A DNA stretch of 64,000 nucleotides from WQXF01 sp031553615 (lineage in GTDB: Bacteria > Bacillota > Clostridia > Christensenellales > Aristaeellaceae): NCBI GenBank assembly GCA_031553615.1, contig JAVBLJ010000009.1:18698-82697 (forward strand), given 5' to 3'. The translations under genes and the position numbers were made by a program. Within the stretch, counting starts at the first letter, position 1; the number at the start of each line of letters is the position of its first letter. Positions 41,732-51,287 of the stretch are shown one piece after another. The notes under the pieces were generated by a model that had not been told where the DNA came from, made no database searches, and was given only the letters and a program-made list of their open reading frames with translations.

Positions 41732-44071
41732 CTAGAGCTCGACAGGGGTGCCGTCCAGCGCCAGAAATACCTGCTCGGTGACCAGGCCATCCGCATCGTA
41801 GCGGAGCTCCAGCCGCGCATAGCCGCTGCTGCAGACTGTGGGCGCGCCGGTGAGATCCAAGAAGCTTTCCGTAAGCATCTGGCCCAAGTCGTTGTATGTC
41901 CTGACCAGGGATGCATACCCGTTCTTGCTGACGACCGGATTTCCCTTGCCATCGTGGTAGCTTTCCTGAACGATGTTCCCGGCGGAATCGTACGAGCGCT
42001 CCACGATGGAGTAGCCATCGCGGAGGACGGCGGGTGCATCCTTTGCGGTGAAGAATGCTTCGGTGAGCAGATTTCCGGCATTATCCCATTTCCGGCGGAC
42101 GATGGCATATCCGCCGCGCATATCGACCAAACGCTCCGCATCGTCGTAGTAGGCTTCGTAGATGGTCTTTTTGTTGGCATCGTATTCGCGGATGCGCATG
42201 GCGTATCCGTTTTTTTGCATCATCAGATTGCCATCGGGGCCGTAATAGGCCATGCGGATGATGTTGCCCTTCGCATCGTACGAACGGGTCTGCCGCGCAT
42301 AGCCGGAGTTGGAGCACACGGGCTGCTCATTTTGGTCGAAATAGCTTTCGGCGGTGGGGCGGCGCTTGGTATCGTATTCGCGGCGCACGATAGCGTAGCC
42401 GTTGGCGGTGCAGATTAGTTGGCCCGCTTCATCATAGTAGGCTTCCTCAATGAGGGTGTTGTTGGTGCTGTACTTGCGTGTGAGGCGCGCATAGCCCGCC
42501 TCGATGCGTGCCGGTTCCAGCGTTGTGCCCAGGTAGGTTTCGCTGATGACCTTTCGGCTTTCGCTATAGGTGCGGCGGATGCCAGCGTAGCCCTTGCCGG
42601 TGACCGGCGCGGGCTGCTCCCGTTCATCGAGAAAGAGTTCTTCGATCAGGTTTCCGGCCTCGTCGTAGCCTTTTTTCACGATCGCATAGCCATCGCTGTT
42701 CTTCGCCAATTGCTGCTGCGCATCGTAGAAGGATTCCTGCAAAAGAACGCCTTCCTTGTTGAACTTGAAGCTGTGCGATGCGTAACCTTGGGCAATGACG
42801 GTGCGCTTGTCCTCCGCATCATAGAAGACTTCCTCGGTGCGCAGGCCCTTGGGCGTGTTGGTATATTTTACGCTCGCATAGTCCTTGCCTCTGGGGACGA
42901 TGGGGCTTCCATCGATGCCGTAGTAAATCTCGCCGGCGGGGAGGCGATACTTATCGAAGAGGTATTCGTGCATGTAGTAGCCGTTCTGGGTCAGCACCGG
43001 CTCATCCTGGAGGCCATAGTAGCGCTCCGTGCTCAGCCTTCGACTCGCGTAGCGGTAGAACGCGACCGCATACCCGCCGGGGATCAGCACCGGTTCGCCG
43101 CTTGTCCCGAAGTAGCGCTCCTCTTGGAGGTCGCCGTTCTTGTTGTACGCGAACTTCTTGGTGGCGTAGCCATCCCGGATCATCACCGGGTTCCCGTCCT
43201 CTCCAAAATAATCGACTCTGGAGAGCGCGCCGGATTGCAGGCTCTCGTATTTGTACTCCACGCGCGCATAGCCGTCGCGCTGGGCGAGCGGCTCGGCGTT
43301 CTCGCCCTGGTATTCGCTGACCAGCAAGCGCGCAAACCCCGCATAGGTTTGCTGCAGGGCCGCGTATCCCTTCTGCGTATTTACAACCAGGTGGCCGTGA
43401 TGATCGTAGTAGCATTCACTGTAGAGCATGCCCTTTTCGCCGCGAGAGTACTTTACGTAGCTGTGGCCCTCGGGCAGGATGGCATAGTTGCCATCGGCCG
43501 CGTAGTACGATTCACGAACCACGCGGCCTTTCTTATCGTAAAGAATGGTCTTGCGCGCGTATCCGCCTCCGGCGGCGACGGGTTTGCCATACTCGTCGTA
43601 GTATTCAACGCTCAGCAGGCTGCGCCAATCGTAGGTGGCCTGTAGCTTCGCATAGCCGTTGGGGCCGATGACCGGGGTTTCCCAATCCAGCCAGTAGCTG
43701 CTGGTCAGCGTACGGCCATAGCCATCGTAGGTGTGTTGCTCGATGGCGAAGCCTGCGTTGGTGACGACCAACCGATCCTTGGTATCGTAGTAGGCGGTGG
43801 AGAGGGGCTTGAATCGGCCGCTGAACTCGATGACGTAATAGCAGTAGCCCTGGTCGTTCATGATGCGGTTTCCTGCGGCGTCGACCCAGGTCTCCTGCTT
43901 CAGGTAGCCTCGCTCGTATTTTTTTTCGGTAGCGACGATTGCTTCGCTGCCGGGGGCTTCATCAGCTCCGGCACAGGCGGCGGGCAAGCAGATAAGCGCT
44001 ACCCCAACCGCAATGAACAGGGAAAGCAGGATGAGTGCGCCGCCTTTTTGAGCCCATCCACGTACTTGCAT
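41732..44071 (-). CDS. secreted YD-like repeat protein, 22 units
   Basis: A 779-residue exported protein. After an N-terminal signal segment (ALILLSLFIAVGVALICLPA, then ACAGA) it consists almost wholly of about 22 repeats of roughly 33 residues. A typical unit reads GYARQTRSYDAKGNIIRMAY and continues YGPDGNLMMQKN; the core is GYA...YDxxGxxxxExYYDxxGxPV. This recalls YD/RHS repeats and related beta-rich tandem repeats, but there is no RHS core or toxin domain. The Tyr/Gly pattern suggests carbohydrate or surface binding. GGAGAAG precedes the ATG. It is divergent from the giant surface protein gene. Confidence 0.85.
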   Translation of the reverse strand: MQVRGWAQKGGALILLSLFIAVGVALICLPAACAGADEAPGSEAIVATEKKYERGYLKQETWVDAAGNRIMNDQGYCYYVIEFSGRFKPLSTAYYDTKDRLVVTNAGFAIEQHTYDGYGRTLTSSYWLDWETPVIGPNGYAKLQATYDWRSLLSVEYYDEYGKPVAAGGGYARKTILYDKKGRVVRESYYAADGNYAILPEGHSYVKYSRGEKGMLYSECYYDHHGHLVVNTQKGYAALQQTYAGFARLLVSEYQGENAEPLAQRDGYARVEYKYESLQSGALSRVDYFGEDGNPVMIRDGYATKKFAYNKNGDLQEERYFGTSGEPVLIPGGYAVAFYRYASRRLSTERYYGLQDEPVLTQNGYYMHEYLFDKYRLPAGEIYYGIDGSPIVPRGKDYASVKYTNTPKGLRTEEVFYDAEDKRTVIAQGYASHSFKFNKEGVLLQESFYDAQQQLAKNSDGYAIVKKGYDEAGNLIEELFLDEREQPAPVTGKGYAGIRRTYSESRKVISETYLGTTLEPARIEAGYARLTRKYSTNNTLIEEAYYDEAGQLICTANGYAIVRREYDTKRRPTAESYFDQNEQPVCSNSGYARQTRSYDAKGNIIRMAYYGPDGNLMMQKNGYAMRIREYDANKKTIYEAYYDDAERLVDMRGGYAIVRRKWDNAGNLLTEAFFTAKDAPAVLRDGYSIVERSYDSAGNIVQESYHDGKGNPVVSKNGYASLVRTYNDLGQMLTESFLDLTGAPTVCSSGYARLELRYDADGLVTEQVFLALDGTPVEL

Positions 44072-44107
44072 AGTGCTTCTCCTTCTATATTGTATTGCTT
44101 CATTCGT

Positions 44108-44155
44108 ATCGCCCGATGTATTGCTCGTTGTATTTCATATTGCATCGCTGACTGC
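44108..44155. repeat. degenerate 12-bp tandem repeat, four units
   Basis: ATCGCCCGATGT, ATTGCTCGTTGT, ATTTCATATTGC and ATCGCTGACTGC follow each other without gaps, about 37 bases upstream of the YD-like repeat gene. Confidence 0.5.
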
Positions 44156-44518
44156 GCCGCATTGTTGTGCTGCTCCGCGATGCACACCGCAATGAATAGA
44201 AGAAAGGAATGCGCGGAATGGGAGTATTATCATTCATTATATGGAAAATATGCGCCATTGTCCAGCGCTCGGCGAGTGGAAGTAGGGGAGGGCGACGCTT
44301 TTTTGCGAAAAGCGCGTAAGGGGAGCGAAGCTGTTTCGCGAAGTGCTGGAAAAAAGAAAGATGAATGTTAACAAAAAATGACGAAATATGGGTTCGGACG
44401 CATTTTTGTACGGATACGTAAAATGAAAAAATCGTTGAAAATCAACGCTTTTTCTCGCCTTGCTGCGATTATCATGTCATCTTTTAAAAATAATTGGTAT
44501 AAAAAGTGAAAAAAGATG

Positions 44519-44547
44519 TTGACAAAAAAGGGAAAGCATGGTAAATT
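44519..44547 (+). promoter_or_regulatory. promoter of the giant surface protein gene
   Basis: TTGACA (44519-44524), 17 bases, TAAATT (44542-44547). The start codon is about 200 bases downstream. Confidence 0.55.
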
Positions 44548-44753
44548 TGTAATACAAAAGAAATATGTTGTGAAATTAAGACACGATTGCGACATTTACG
44601 AAACACAAAATCGAGGCCGAACGGTCGAAATGGTAAGTTGGAAACGCTGGAAGAACCGATTTCTGTGGGTGCGCCCAACGCGCACTTTGGTTCATCCATT
44701 AAGCATAGAGGTATGGCAAAAATATTTCAAAGAGTTCAAGGGGGTTCACACAA

Positions 44754-47700
44754 ATGAAATCGCAGAACAAAATGCAGCTAAAATCTTGGCGCCGTTTCCT
44801 TTCCATGACTCTGGTGGTTTTGATGGTTTTTGCCTCGATGCCGGTTCACGGCTACGCAGCGGATGCAGAGTTGGTGCCCGCTCCGGTGCAGGAGCAGGCG
44901 GAAGAGATCATCGAAGTCGCTCCGCTGCCTGAAGTGACCGAGGGACTCAAGGCCTGGGTCATCAAGCATCAAAAGCTGGTGGGGGATGAAGAATTCCTGA
45001 CCGACGAGTACTTCCTCCAATTCTACGATGAGTACATGGCTGTGATCGCGGCGAATCCGGTGGATGGCGACATCGCGGATTACGTGGATGGCGGCGCCGG
45101 ATCGCTGGATGGCGATGCTCCCGTGGATGGGATCACCGAACCCGGCTCCGAAGAGGGCGACAACTTCTTCGCGGATGAAGAAGAGAGCTTCGATGACTTC
45201 GAGGACGAGACCGAAGAGGAAGTCATCGATGAGACCGCCGATGAGACCGAAGAGGAAGTCATCGATGAGATCGCCGACGAGACCTCGGACGAAAGCATTG
45301 TTGAAGTGGGCGAAGATGAGATCCTAGACGATTCGATCGTTGACGAGACCACCGACGAGACCACCGACGAGACCGCTGGCGAGACCGAGTCCGAGCCGGT
45401 CGCCGACTCCTTCCGCTTGGTCGTGTTGCCCGAAGGCAACGGCGTGTTCCTGGCCAGCAAGGGAATAACCGCTCCCTTTTTCCAAATCGTGAACGACGCG
45501 GACGGTAGCATCGTTTCCCGTTACCCCGAGAATCCCGGCGAGTGGACCTGGAATGGCGAGCTGTCTTCGAACAGCATCGGCAAGCATACCGTGTCCGCCA
45601 CCAAGGGCGATGTTACGGTGTCGGCCGAATGGGAAATCGCTACGAACTTCCTAAAGAAGTCCTTCCTGGACGAGTATGGCCTTCTGGCTACCAAAACACC
45701 GATGATCGGCTACGAGGTTGAGGTCCAGAAGTTGCTGACCGACCTTGGTCCCACGATCGAGAAGAAAAACTTCGGCACGTACCTGCCTTCGCTGTCGGGG
45801 ATGGTAATCAGTGCGCGAGGGGCCACCGACTGGAAGCCCGAAAATTCGAGCAAGGCCGCTTTCAGTTTCTCCAACTGGCACGAGATGGGTGCCCCCATTG
45901 CGCCTTACACCTCGCTCATGTCGTTGGGAAGCATTACCTTTGACTATTATGGCAACGTACAAAAGAGCACCCAATATGATTTCGAGGGTTTCGGCGTTGG
46001 CAAAATGATGGAAGGAAATCCTGACTACTGGGTGCTGCCGCTGACGGTGGGATATACCCCGCAGCCCATTCTGCTGGATTACAACAACGATGTAACCATC
46101 ATGTACGGCGAGCAATTCCCCGGCATGAGCGCCTACCACACCTCGCTGGCAGGCAAGGATGCCGATGAAATCTCGCAAAACATGGAGCAGGATGTTCTGG
46201 ATGAACTACGTGCACTCAAAAAGGGCGATACCCCGGAAGACGCGCTTGGCTTCGCATGGAACAATGCCGCGGTACAGAGCGGTGCTCAGGCCGCCACTGG
46301 CGTTAAAGTGTACACCGATGTGGTGAAGCTCGTGCGCGTAGAGAGCTACAAGCGCTACTACACCCCGGTGACCGACGTGGGCAACCGCGAAGCACTGACC
46401 CCGGAAAAGGGCGGCACGCTGACCATCACGCCCTGCCCGGTGACCAATAATTGGACCGACAAAACCTCCGCTTACTACACCCGTACCGGTCACACCGAGA
46501 ATGTCAACCTCTACACGACCGAAGCGGATCTGCTGCAGCTTGGCGCTGGACAAAAGCTGCCCTTCAGCCACACCAATGCGAGTCTGATCACTACCATCCG
46601 GGTATACAAGAACGAGACGCTCGTCAAGACCGTCGCCGGCATCGCCGCCGGAAACGACATCAATCTGGTGGATGTGGGCCAGTACCGCATCGAAGTCACA
46701 ATCGGCAATGGCAACTATGAGTTCGCCGATGGCTCCAGCGTGCTGGAGAAGGAATTCGAAATCTTGCCCGTACCGGTCACCTTCGATTTCCCGGCCGGCG
46801 CCACCTACAACCCCAACAACAGCCTCACCATCAATGAGTTCAAGGGCCTGCTCGAAGGCCCGAGTAACACCGAGATTGGCACCACCGCGATGCTGCCCAG
46901 CGAGTACAGCATCACCTCTGTGAAAAAGAATGGCGTGTCCATGGCGGCGGGCACCGAAGTGTGCGATGCGACGACTTACACCGTCACCGTCGTGGTCAAC
47001 GACCCGAACGGCAACTTCACCTTCAGTGCGGATAACGCTGTGAGCATCAACAGCAGCACCATCACCTTCGAGTACGTCATCACTCCCGCTGTGGTGACCG
47101 CCTCGCTGACCAAGGATGCTCACGTGTTCAACTCCCAGATCACCTACACGACTGGCGACCTGGAAGACCTGGACGACGACAGCACCCCCAGCGCGATCAT
47201 CAGCTGTGCTGACTTCGAGTACGACTTCAGCACCAGCAACCCGGTAGACTACAAGGTGCTTTCCATCGCTGGCCAGAGTGGAAAGAGCAAGGGCAAGAGC
47301 GATCTGCACGAAACCGGCAGCTATCTGGTCAACGTCGAGCTGAAGAACCCCAACTTCGTGTTTGCGAACGGCACCATGTTCGACGCCCTGCCTTACTCCA
47401 TTGGCAACCGAGTGGTGGAGATCATTTGGACAGTCGAAGGCCCGTACACCTATGGCAACGAGGATGTTCCCGATGAGCCGGATGAAATTGCCATCGTGAA
47501 GGATCAGGACGGAACCCAGCTGCAAGAGGGCGTTGACTTTGAATTCGAGTTCTACGACAAAGTCACCGGAAAGCTTCTGGAAGACGACAAGTACCCGGAA
47601 GATGTGAACAAGTATACGGTCAAAGTCGTGCTCCTGTCGGATGACGACGAATGGGCCCCGAACACCAAGACCCAGAAGGATTATCAAATCATTCCGCGCA

Positions 47701-49913
47701 TCATTCCCGCGCCTTGGCAGAACGATGAGTTCACCTACGGCGAAAAAAGCATTCCGCGGAGCAGCGTGGTCGTGAAGAGCGACTTCGACCAGATCAACCC
47801 GCAGGGCGACAAGTACGTACTGACGGACGATTACACCAACTGGGCGTTTACCTTCGCGATTAAAAAAGGCGACGCCGATTTCGCGGATGGCGACATCGTG
47901 AACGCGGGTGACTACAAGGTCACCGTGACCATCGCCAACAAGAACTATCGCTTCGACAGCGCGGCGACCTTCACCGGCTCCGCAGCCATTGCGGCGGGCA
48001 AGAAAGCCATCGTTAAGAGCGACTCTGAGGCCACCTTTACCATTAAGATCAAAAAGCGCCAGATCGACGTGGACAACCTCACCAAGCCGGATTACCCCTA
48101 CGGTGAAGGCCCCGATCCGGACGATCTGGTAGACGTGTTCAATCCCAATGACAGCAAGAACCCGCCCGAAAAGGATAAGGACTACGAAGACGGCGTCAAT
48201 CCGGGTGTCATCGACGAGCCGGGCGATTACACCATCACCGTCACCATCAAGGATCCCGACAACAACGAGTTTGTGGACGGCGTGAGCCCGGACCCCGAGA
48301 AGGTGGAATATACCTTCACCATCCATCCCCGCGCCATCCCGGCCCCCTGGCAGAACGATGAGTTCACCTACGGCGATAAATACATCCCGCAGGCCGGCGT
48401 GGTTCAAAAGACGGACTTTAACTATGGCAACGAAAAGGGCAAGTACATCCTGCAGGCCGACTATGACAAGTGGGATTACAGCTTCGGCATCGATGCCAGC
48501 ACCCCGATCGTAAATGGGAACATCATCAACAGCGGCACGTACGAGGTTGAAGTGACCTTTACCGACAGCCATTACCGCTTCGATGGTTCGCTGAGCTTTG
48601 ATGGCTCCGACAGCATCCCGGCGGGCCAGAAGGCCACCGTCGAGAGCGACAAGAAGGCTACCTTCACGATCAAGATCAACAAGCGCATTGCGCTCGTGGA
48701 GAACCTGACCGATCCGAGGTACCTGGTTGGCACCATGCCCGCCACCTTCGTGAAGGCCGAAGACATGGTGATCGTCACCGACAAGCGCAACGGCAATGAG
48801 TTCCCCGGCGAATACACCGTGAAGCTGTACGACAGCACCGCTACCGAAGTGACCCCCGAGTACGCCAATGCCAACCCCGGCGACTATCAGGTTGTGGTCA
48901 CGCTGGTGGATCGACTCAACGACATGTTCGAAGATGGTTCCTTCGAAGTAGCGTTCCCCTTCACCGTGTATGCCCCCGCTAAGCCGGCCACCCCCGAGAC
49001 TCCCGATGGCGGAGATGGAAACGGCGAGAAGGACCCGCACGATGAGGATCACCTGCTGGACGACCTGGGCAAGAAGCCCGGCTACCCGCTCGCGCAGTTG
49101 CCCGAAGGCCCGATCGACAAGGTGCAGGCCCTGGTGGATCGCTTGGGTGATGGGCTCCTGTGGCTGACCTACCACGAAGACGTGGCATGCGGCTGGACCG
49201 TGTTCGATGAGCTGAACGTCATCGCTTACATTCAGGATAAGGGCCACTCCTACAAGGTGCTTAAGGCCATCGATGTGACCCCCTTCCTCTCCGCCGAGCG
49301 CGATTTCGAGACCGATCTGCTGACCGTCGTCCCCGCTGAGAACGGCGAAGTCATGATGGCCGCCATCTGGAACGTGCAGCAGAACAAGACCACGCAGGAC
49401 ATGCTGCTGATCGACACCGTCGCCATGGAGCTGGTTACCATGCAGGGCACCGATGATTCCACCTGGTTGGATCTGAGCCTGAACGGCATGTACTCCTCCT
49501 TCCTCTGCAGCGACGTGCTGGTCACCATCGACCTGCCCCGCGCCTACGTTGTGAACAACGCCGACAGCATTGGCACCGTGGCCTACATGCTCGACGAGCA
49601 CCTGCTGGAGTACGTCTCCAACGTCAGCGCTACCCTGCTCAACACCACGAACTTCTCGCGTTACACCGACCGCTTCACCTGGGGCTCCTACCCGCTGGAG
49701 CAGGCCACCAACGAGGGCGTATACGTCCGCATCACCGATGGCCAGGCGAAGGGCGACCACTACTTGACCGCCGATTCCCTGGATGAGAACGTGCTGCAGG
49801 AGCGCTACCTCCTCACCTCCAAGGACACCAAGCGTCAGTTCTACCGCTGGCTGTTGGATCAGCCCCGCGAAGGACAGACCACCATGGTTGCTAGCGCCAA
49901 CTCGGCGAATTAG
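44754..49913 (+). CDS. giant secreted surface protein with MBG-like repeats
   Basis: A 1719-residue exported protein. The signal peptide (about 1-36: FLSMTLVVLMVFASMPVHGY, AADAE) leads to an acidic, Asp/Glu/Thr-rich stretch (about 122-216) built on EEEVIDETADET-type repeats. The middle is a series of beta-sandwich modules of the MBG/YDG kind, with phrases such as YTITVTIKDPDNNEFVDG. Two longer modules start with IPAPWQNDEFTYG at about 983 and 1195, a 212-residue period. A Pro/Gly-rich linker (about 1410-1435) precedes a C-terminal domain of about 280 residues. No LPXTG motif or SLH domain is visible, so attachment is unclear. AAGGGGG precedes the ATG. A role in adhesion or as an outer coat is inferred. 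Confidence 0.9.
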   Translation: MKSQNKMQLKSWRRFLSMTLVVLMVFASMPVHGYAADAELVPAPVQEQAEEIIEVAPLPEVTEGLKAWVIKHQKLVGDEEFLTDEYFLQFYDEYMAVIAANPVDGDIADYVDGGAGSLDGDAPVDGITEPGSEEGDNFFADEEESFDDFEDETEEEVIDETADETEEEVIDEIADETSDESIVEVGEDEILDDSIVDETTDETTDETAGETESEPVADSFRLVVLPEGNGVFLASKGITAPFFQIVNDADGSIVSRYPENPGEWTWNGELSSNSIGKHTVSATKGDVTVSAEWEIATNFLKKSFLDEYGLLATKTPMIGYEVEVQKLLTDLGPTIEKKNFGTYLPSLSGMVISARGATDWKPENSSKAAFSFSNWHEMGAPIAPYTSLMSLGSITFDYYGNVQKSTQYDFEGFGVGKMMEGNPDYWVLPLTVGYTPQPILLDYNNDVTIMYGEQFPGMSAYHTSLAGKDADEISQNMEQDVLDELRALKKGDTPEDALGFAWNNAAVQSGAQAATGVKVYTDVVKLVRVESYKRYYTPVTDVGNREALTPEKGGTLTITPCPVTNNWTDKTSAYYTRTGHTENVNLYTTEADLLQLGAGQKLPFSHTNASLITTIRVYKNETLVKTVAGIAAGNDINLVDVGQYRIEVTIGNGNYEFADGSSVLEKEFEILPVPVTFDFPAGATYNPNNSLTINEFKGLLEGPSNTEIGTTAMLPSEYSITSVKKNGVSMAAGTEVCDATTYTVTVVVNDPNGNFTFSADNAVSINSSTITFEYVITPAVVTASLTKDAHVFNSQITYTTGDLEDLDDDSTPSAIISCADFEYDFSTSNPVDYKVLSIAGQSGKSKGKSDLHETGSYLVNVELKNPNFVFANGTMFDALPYSIGNRVVEIIWTVEGPYTYGNEDVPDEPDEIAIVKDQDGTQLQEGVDFEFEFYDKVTGKLLEDDKYPEDVNKYTVKVVLLSDDDEWAPNTKTQKDYQIIPRIIPAPWQNDEFTYGEKSIPRSSVVVKSDFDQINPQGDKYVLTDDYTNWAFTFAIKKGDADFADGDIVNAGDYKVTVTIANKNYRFDSAATFTGSAAIAAGKKAIVKSDSEATFTIKIKKRQIDVDNLTKPDYPYGEGPDPDDLVDVFNPNDSKNPPEKDKDYEDGVNPGVIDEPGDYTITVTIKDPDNNEFVDGVSPDPEKVEYTFTIHPRAIPAPWQNDEFTYGDKYIPQAGVVQKTDFNYGNEKGKYILQADYDKWDYSFGIDASTPIVNGNIINSGTYEVEVTFTDSHYRFDGSLSFDGSDSIPAGQKATVESDKKATFTIKINKRIALVENLTDPRYLVGTMPATFVKAEDMVIVTDKRNGNEFPGEYTVKLYDSTATEVTPEYANANPGDYQVVVTLVDRLNDMFEDGSFEVAFPFTVYAPAKPATPETPDGGDGNGEKDPHDEDHLLDDLGKKPGYPLAQLPEGPIDKVQALVDRLGDGLLWLTYHEDVACGWTVFDELNVIAYIQDKGHSYKVLKAIDVTPFLSAERDFETDLLTVVPAENGEVMMAAIWNVQQNKTTQDMLLIDTVAMELVTMQGTDDSTWLDLSLNGMYSSFLCSDVLVTIDLPRAYVVNNADSIGTVAYMLDEHLLEYVSNVSATLLNTTNFSRYTDRFTWGSYPLEQATNEGVYVRITDGQAKGDHYLTADSLDENVLQERYLLTSKDTKRQFYRWLLDQPREGQTTMVASANSAN

Positions 49914-49932
49914 CCATACCGTACATCCACAG

Positions 49933-49970
49933 ACCGAGAGCCGCCATGCCGGGCGGCTCTCCGGTTTTTT
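49933..49970 (+). terminator. terminator of the giant surface protein gene
   Basis: ACCGAGAGCCGCC (49933-49945) pairs with GGCGGCTCTCCGGT (49952-49965), followed by a T run. Confidence 0.8.
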
Positions 49971-50028
49971 GGCGGGACATACACAACCCTTCGCGTGCCG
50001 CATATCCTGCATGTGGAGGGGATTGCGA

Positions 50029-50745
50029 ATGATTACGCCTGCATTGCTCTGGCTGCTCAAGGATGCCCTGTTCTTCCTATCATACGTATCGGGCCGCTCC
50101 GCCTTTCCCAAACCGCTTTCGGGCCAGGAGGAAACAACGCACATTGACCGCTGGCTGCGGCTTAAGGACGAATCCGCGCGAAACCTGCTCGTGGAGCACA
50201 ATCTACGCCTGGTGGCGCACATTGCCCGCAAGTACACAGTGCCTGGCATGGATGCCGACGACTTGATATCGATTGGCACCATTGGATTGATCAAGGGGGT
50301 CAATACGTTCAAGCCCACCAGCGGTACCCAGCTTTCTACTTATTGCGCGCGGTGTATTGAAAACGAAATCCTCATGGCGTTGCGCGCCGCGCAGAAGCGC
50401 AAAGGCGATGTATCGCTGCAGGACCCCATCGGCACGGATAGCGAGGGCAACGTTATTACGCTGACCGACGTGCTGGGGACCGATCCCAATACCGTACCGG
50501 ACGAGGTGGACAAGATTTATTCGATCCAGCGGATGCAAAGGCTGATCGCGACCCTGCCCCGGCGCGAGCGCATGGTGCTGGAGATGCGCTACGGCCTGCT
50601 GGATGGGGTCACCCGGCCCCAACATGAGATTGCCGACGTGCTGGCCATATCGCGCTCCTACGTCTCCCGCATTGAGAAACATGCGGTGCGCCTGCTGAAC
50701 GAGGGCCTGCAGACCAGGCCTGTTCCGCGCGAGGGAAACGGATAG
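50029..50745 (+). CDS. sigK: RNA polymerase sporulation sigma factor K precursor
   Basis: A 238-residue sigma-70 family protein. The hydrophobic N-terminus (LLWLLKDALFFLSYVSG, then AFPKPLS) matches the pro-sequence that keeps sigma-K inactive on the membrane until cleavage. Region 2 reads NLLVEHNLRLVAHIARKYTV and LISIGTIGLIKGVNTF; region 4 reads RERMVLEMRYGLLDG and QHEIADVLAISRSYVSRIEK. It directs late mother-cell transcription during sporulation. The gene is a single uninterrupted frame, without the skin-type insertion found in some Bacillus and Clostridioides strains. The ATG at 50029 follows GGAGGGG. Confidence 0.95.
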   Translation: MITPALLWLLKDALFFLSYVSGRSAFPKPLSGQEETTHIDRWLRLKDESARNLLVEHNLRLVAHIARKYTVPGMDADDLISIGTIGLIKGVNTFKPTSGTQLSTYCARCIENEILMALRAAQKRKGDVSLQDPIGTDSEGNVITLTDVLGTDPNTVPDEVDKIYSIQRMQRLIATLPRRERMVLEMRYGLLDGVTRPQHEIADVLAISRSYVSRIEKHAVRLLNEGLQTRPVPREGNG

Positions 50746-50767
50746 CCATTGTGTTCGCATACTTCAC

Positions 50768-50796
50768 TTGACACGACATGCTGTATGTGTTAATCT
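50768..50796 (+). promoter_or_regulatory. promoter of the YegP-like gene
   Basis: TTGACA (50768-50773), 17 bases, TAATCT (50791-50796), ending 58 bases before the GTG start. Confidence 0.65.
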
Positions 50797-50854
50797 CCCA
50801 AGTAGAATATATTGGCTTGGAAAACAAAGAAAACTGCGTGGGAGGTACAGTACA

Positions 50855-51232
50855 GTGGGTAAATTTGTTGTGAAGGAAACGAAATCGGGCTTTCGCTTCA
50901 ACCTTGTTGCCGGAAATGGCGAGATTATTGGGGTAAGCGAGACCTATTCATCCCACGATGCATGCTTGAATGGCGTGGCGAGCGTTCAAAAGAATGCCCC
51001 GATCGCGAAAATCGAGGATCAGACTGCGGGAGAATCCGCGACCAATCCGAAGTTCGAAATCTATCTGGACAAGGCCGGTGAATACCGCTTCCGCCTCAAG
51101 GCCTCCAACGGCGAGCCGATTTTGGCTTCCGAAGGCTACACGGGCAAATCGGGCTGCAAGAATGGCATCGCCAGCGTGGCGCGCAATGCGGTTGATGCAA
51201 AGATCGTGGAGATGCCTAAGGAAGATGCGTAA
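50855..51232 (+). CDS. YegP-family (DUF1508) protein, two repeats
   Basis: A 125-residue cytosolic protein made of two copies of the DUF1508 unit: FRFNLVAGNGEIIGVSETYS...CLNGVASVQKNA (about 10-48) and YRFRLKASNGEPILASEGYT...CKNGIASVARNA (about 75-112). Each unit folds as a small beta-alpha domain. The function of the family is not established. The GTG at 50855 has GGGAGG nine bases upstream. The next gene, 55 bases downstream, is probably co-transcribed. Confidence 0.92.
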   Translation: MGKFVVKETKSGFRFNLVAGNGEIIGVSETYSSHDACLNGVASVQKNAPIAKIEDQTAGESATNPKFEIYLDKAGEYRFRLKASNGEPILASEGYTGKSGCKNGIASVARNAVDAKIVEMPKEDA

Positions 51233-51287
51233 TCGGTTCATCCGAAGCATTGAATGAATCAGCACTGATGTTTGAGGAGGGGCGAGC

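Larger units (their letters stand above)
44072..44753. other. AT-rich divergent intergenic region
   Basis: These 682 bases are clearly AT-richer than the neighbours. They hold a 12-bp degenerate repeat (44108-44155) near the minus-strand gene, a plus-strand promoter (44519-44547) and a leader of about 200 bases. No convincing gene or structured RNA was seen. Confidence 0.55.

Noticed and set aside
46206..50318. A 1370-codon open frame on the minus strand opposite the giant surface protein and sigK
   Set aside because: It runs through two well-supported plus-strand genes, has no ribosome binding site, and its His/Val/Gly-rich text is the usual by-product of GC-rich codon usage on the other strand.
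50029..50745. Interrupted sigK (skin element)
   Set aside because: The frame is complete from the pro-sequence to region 4 with no insertion.
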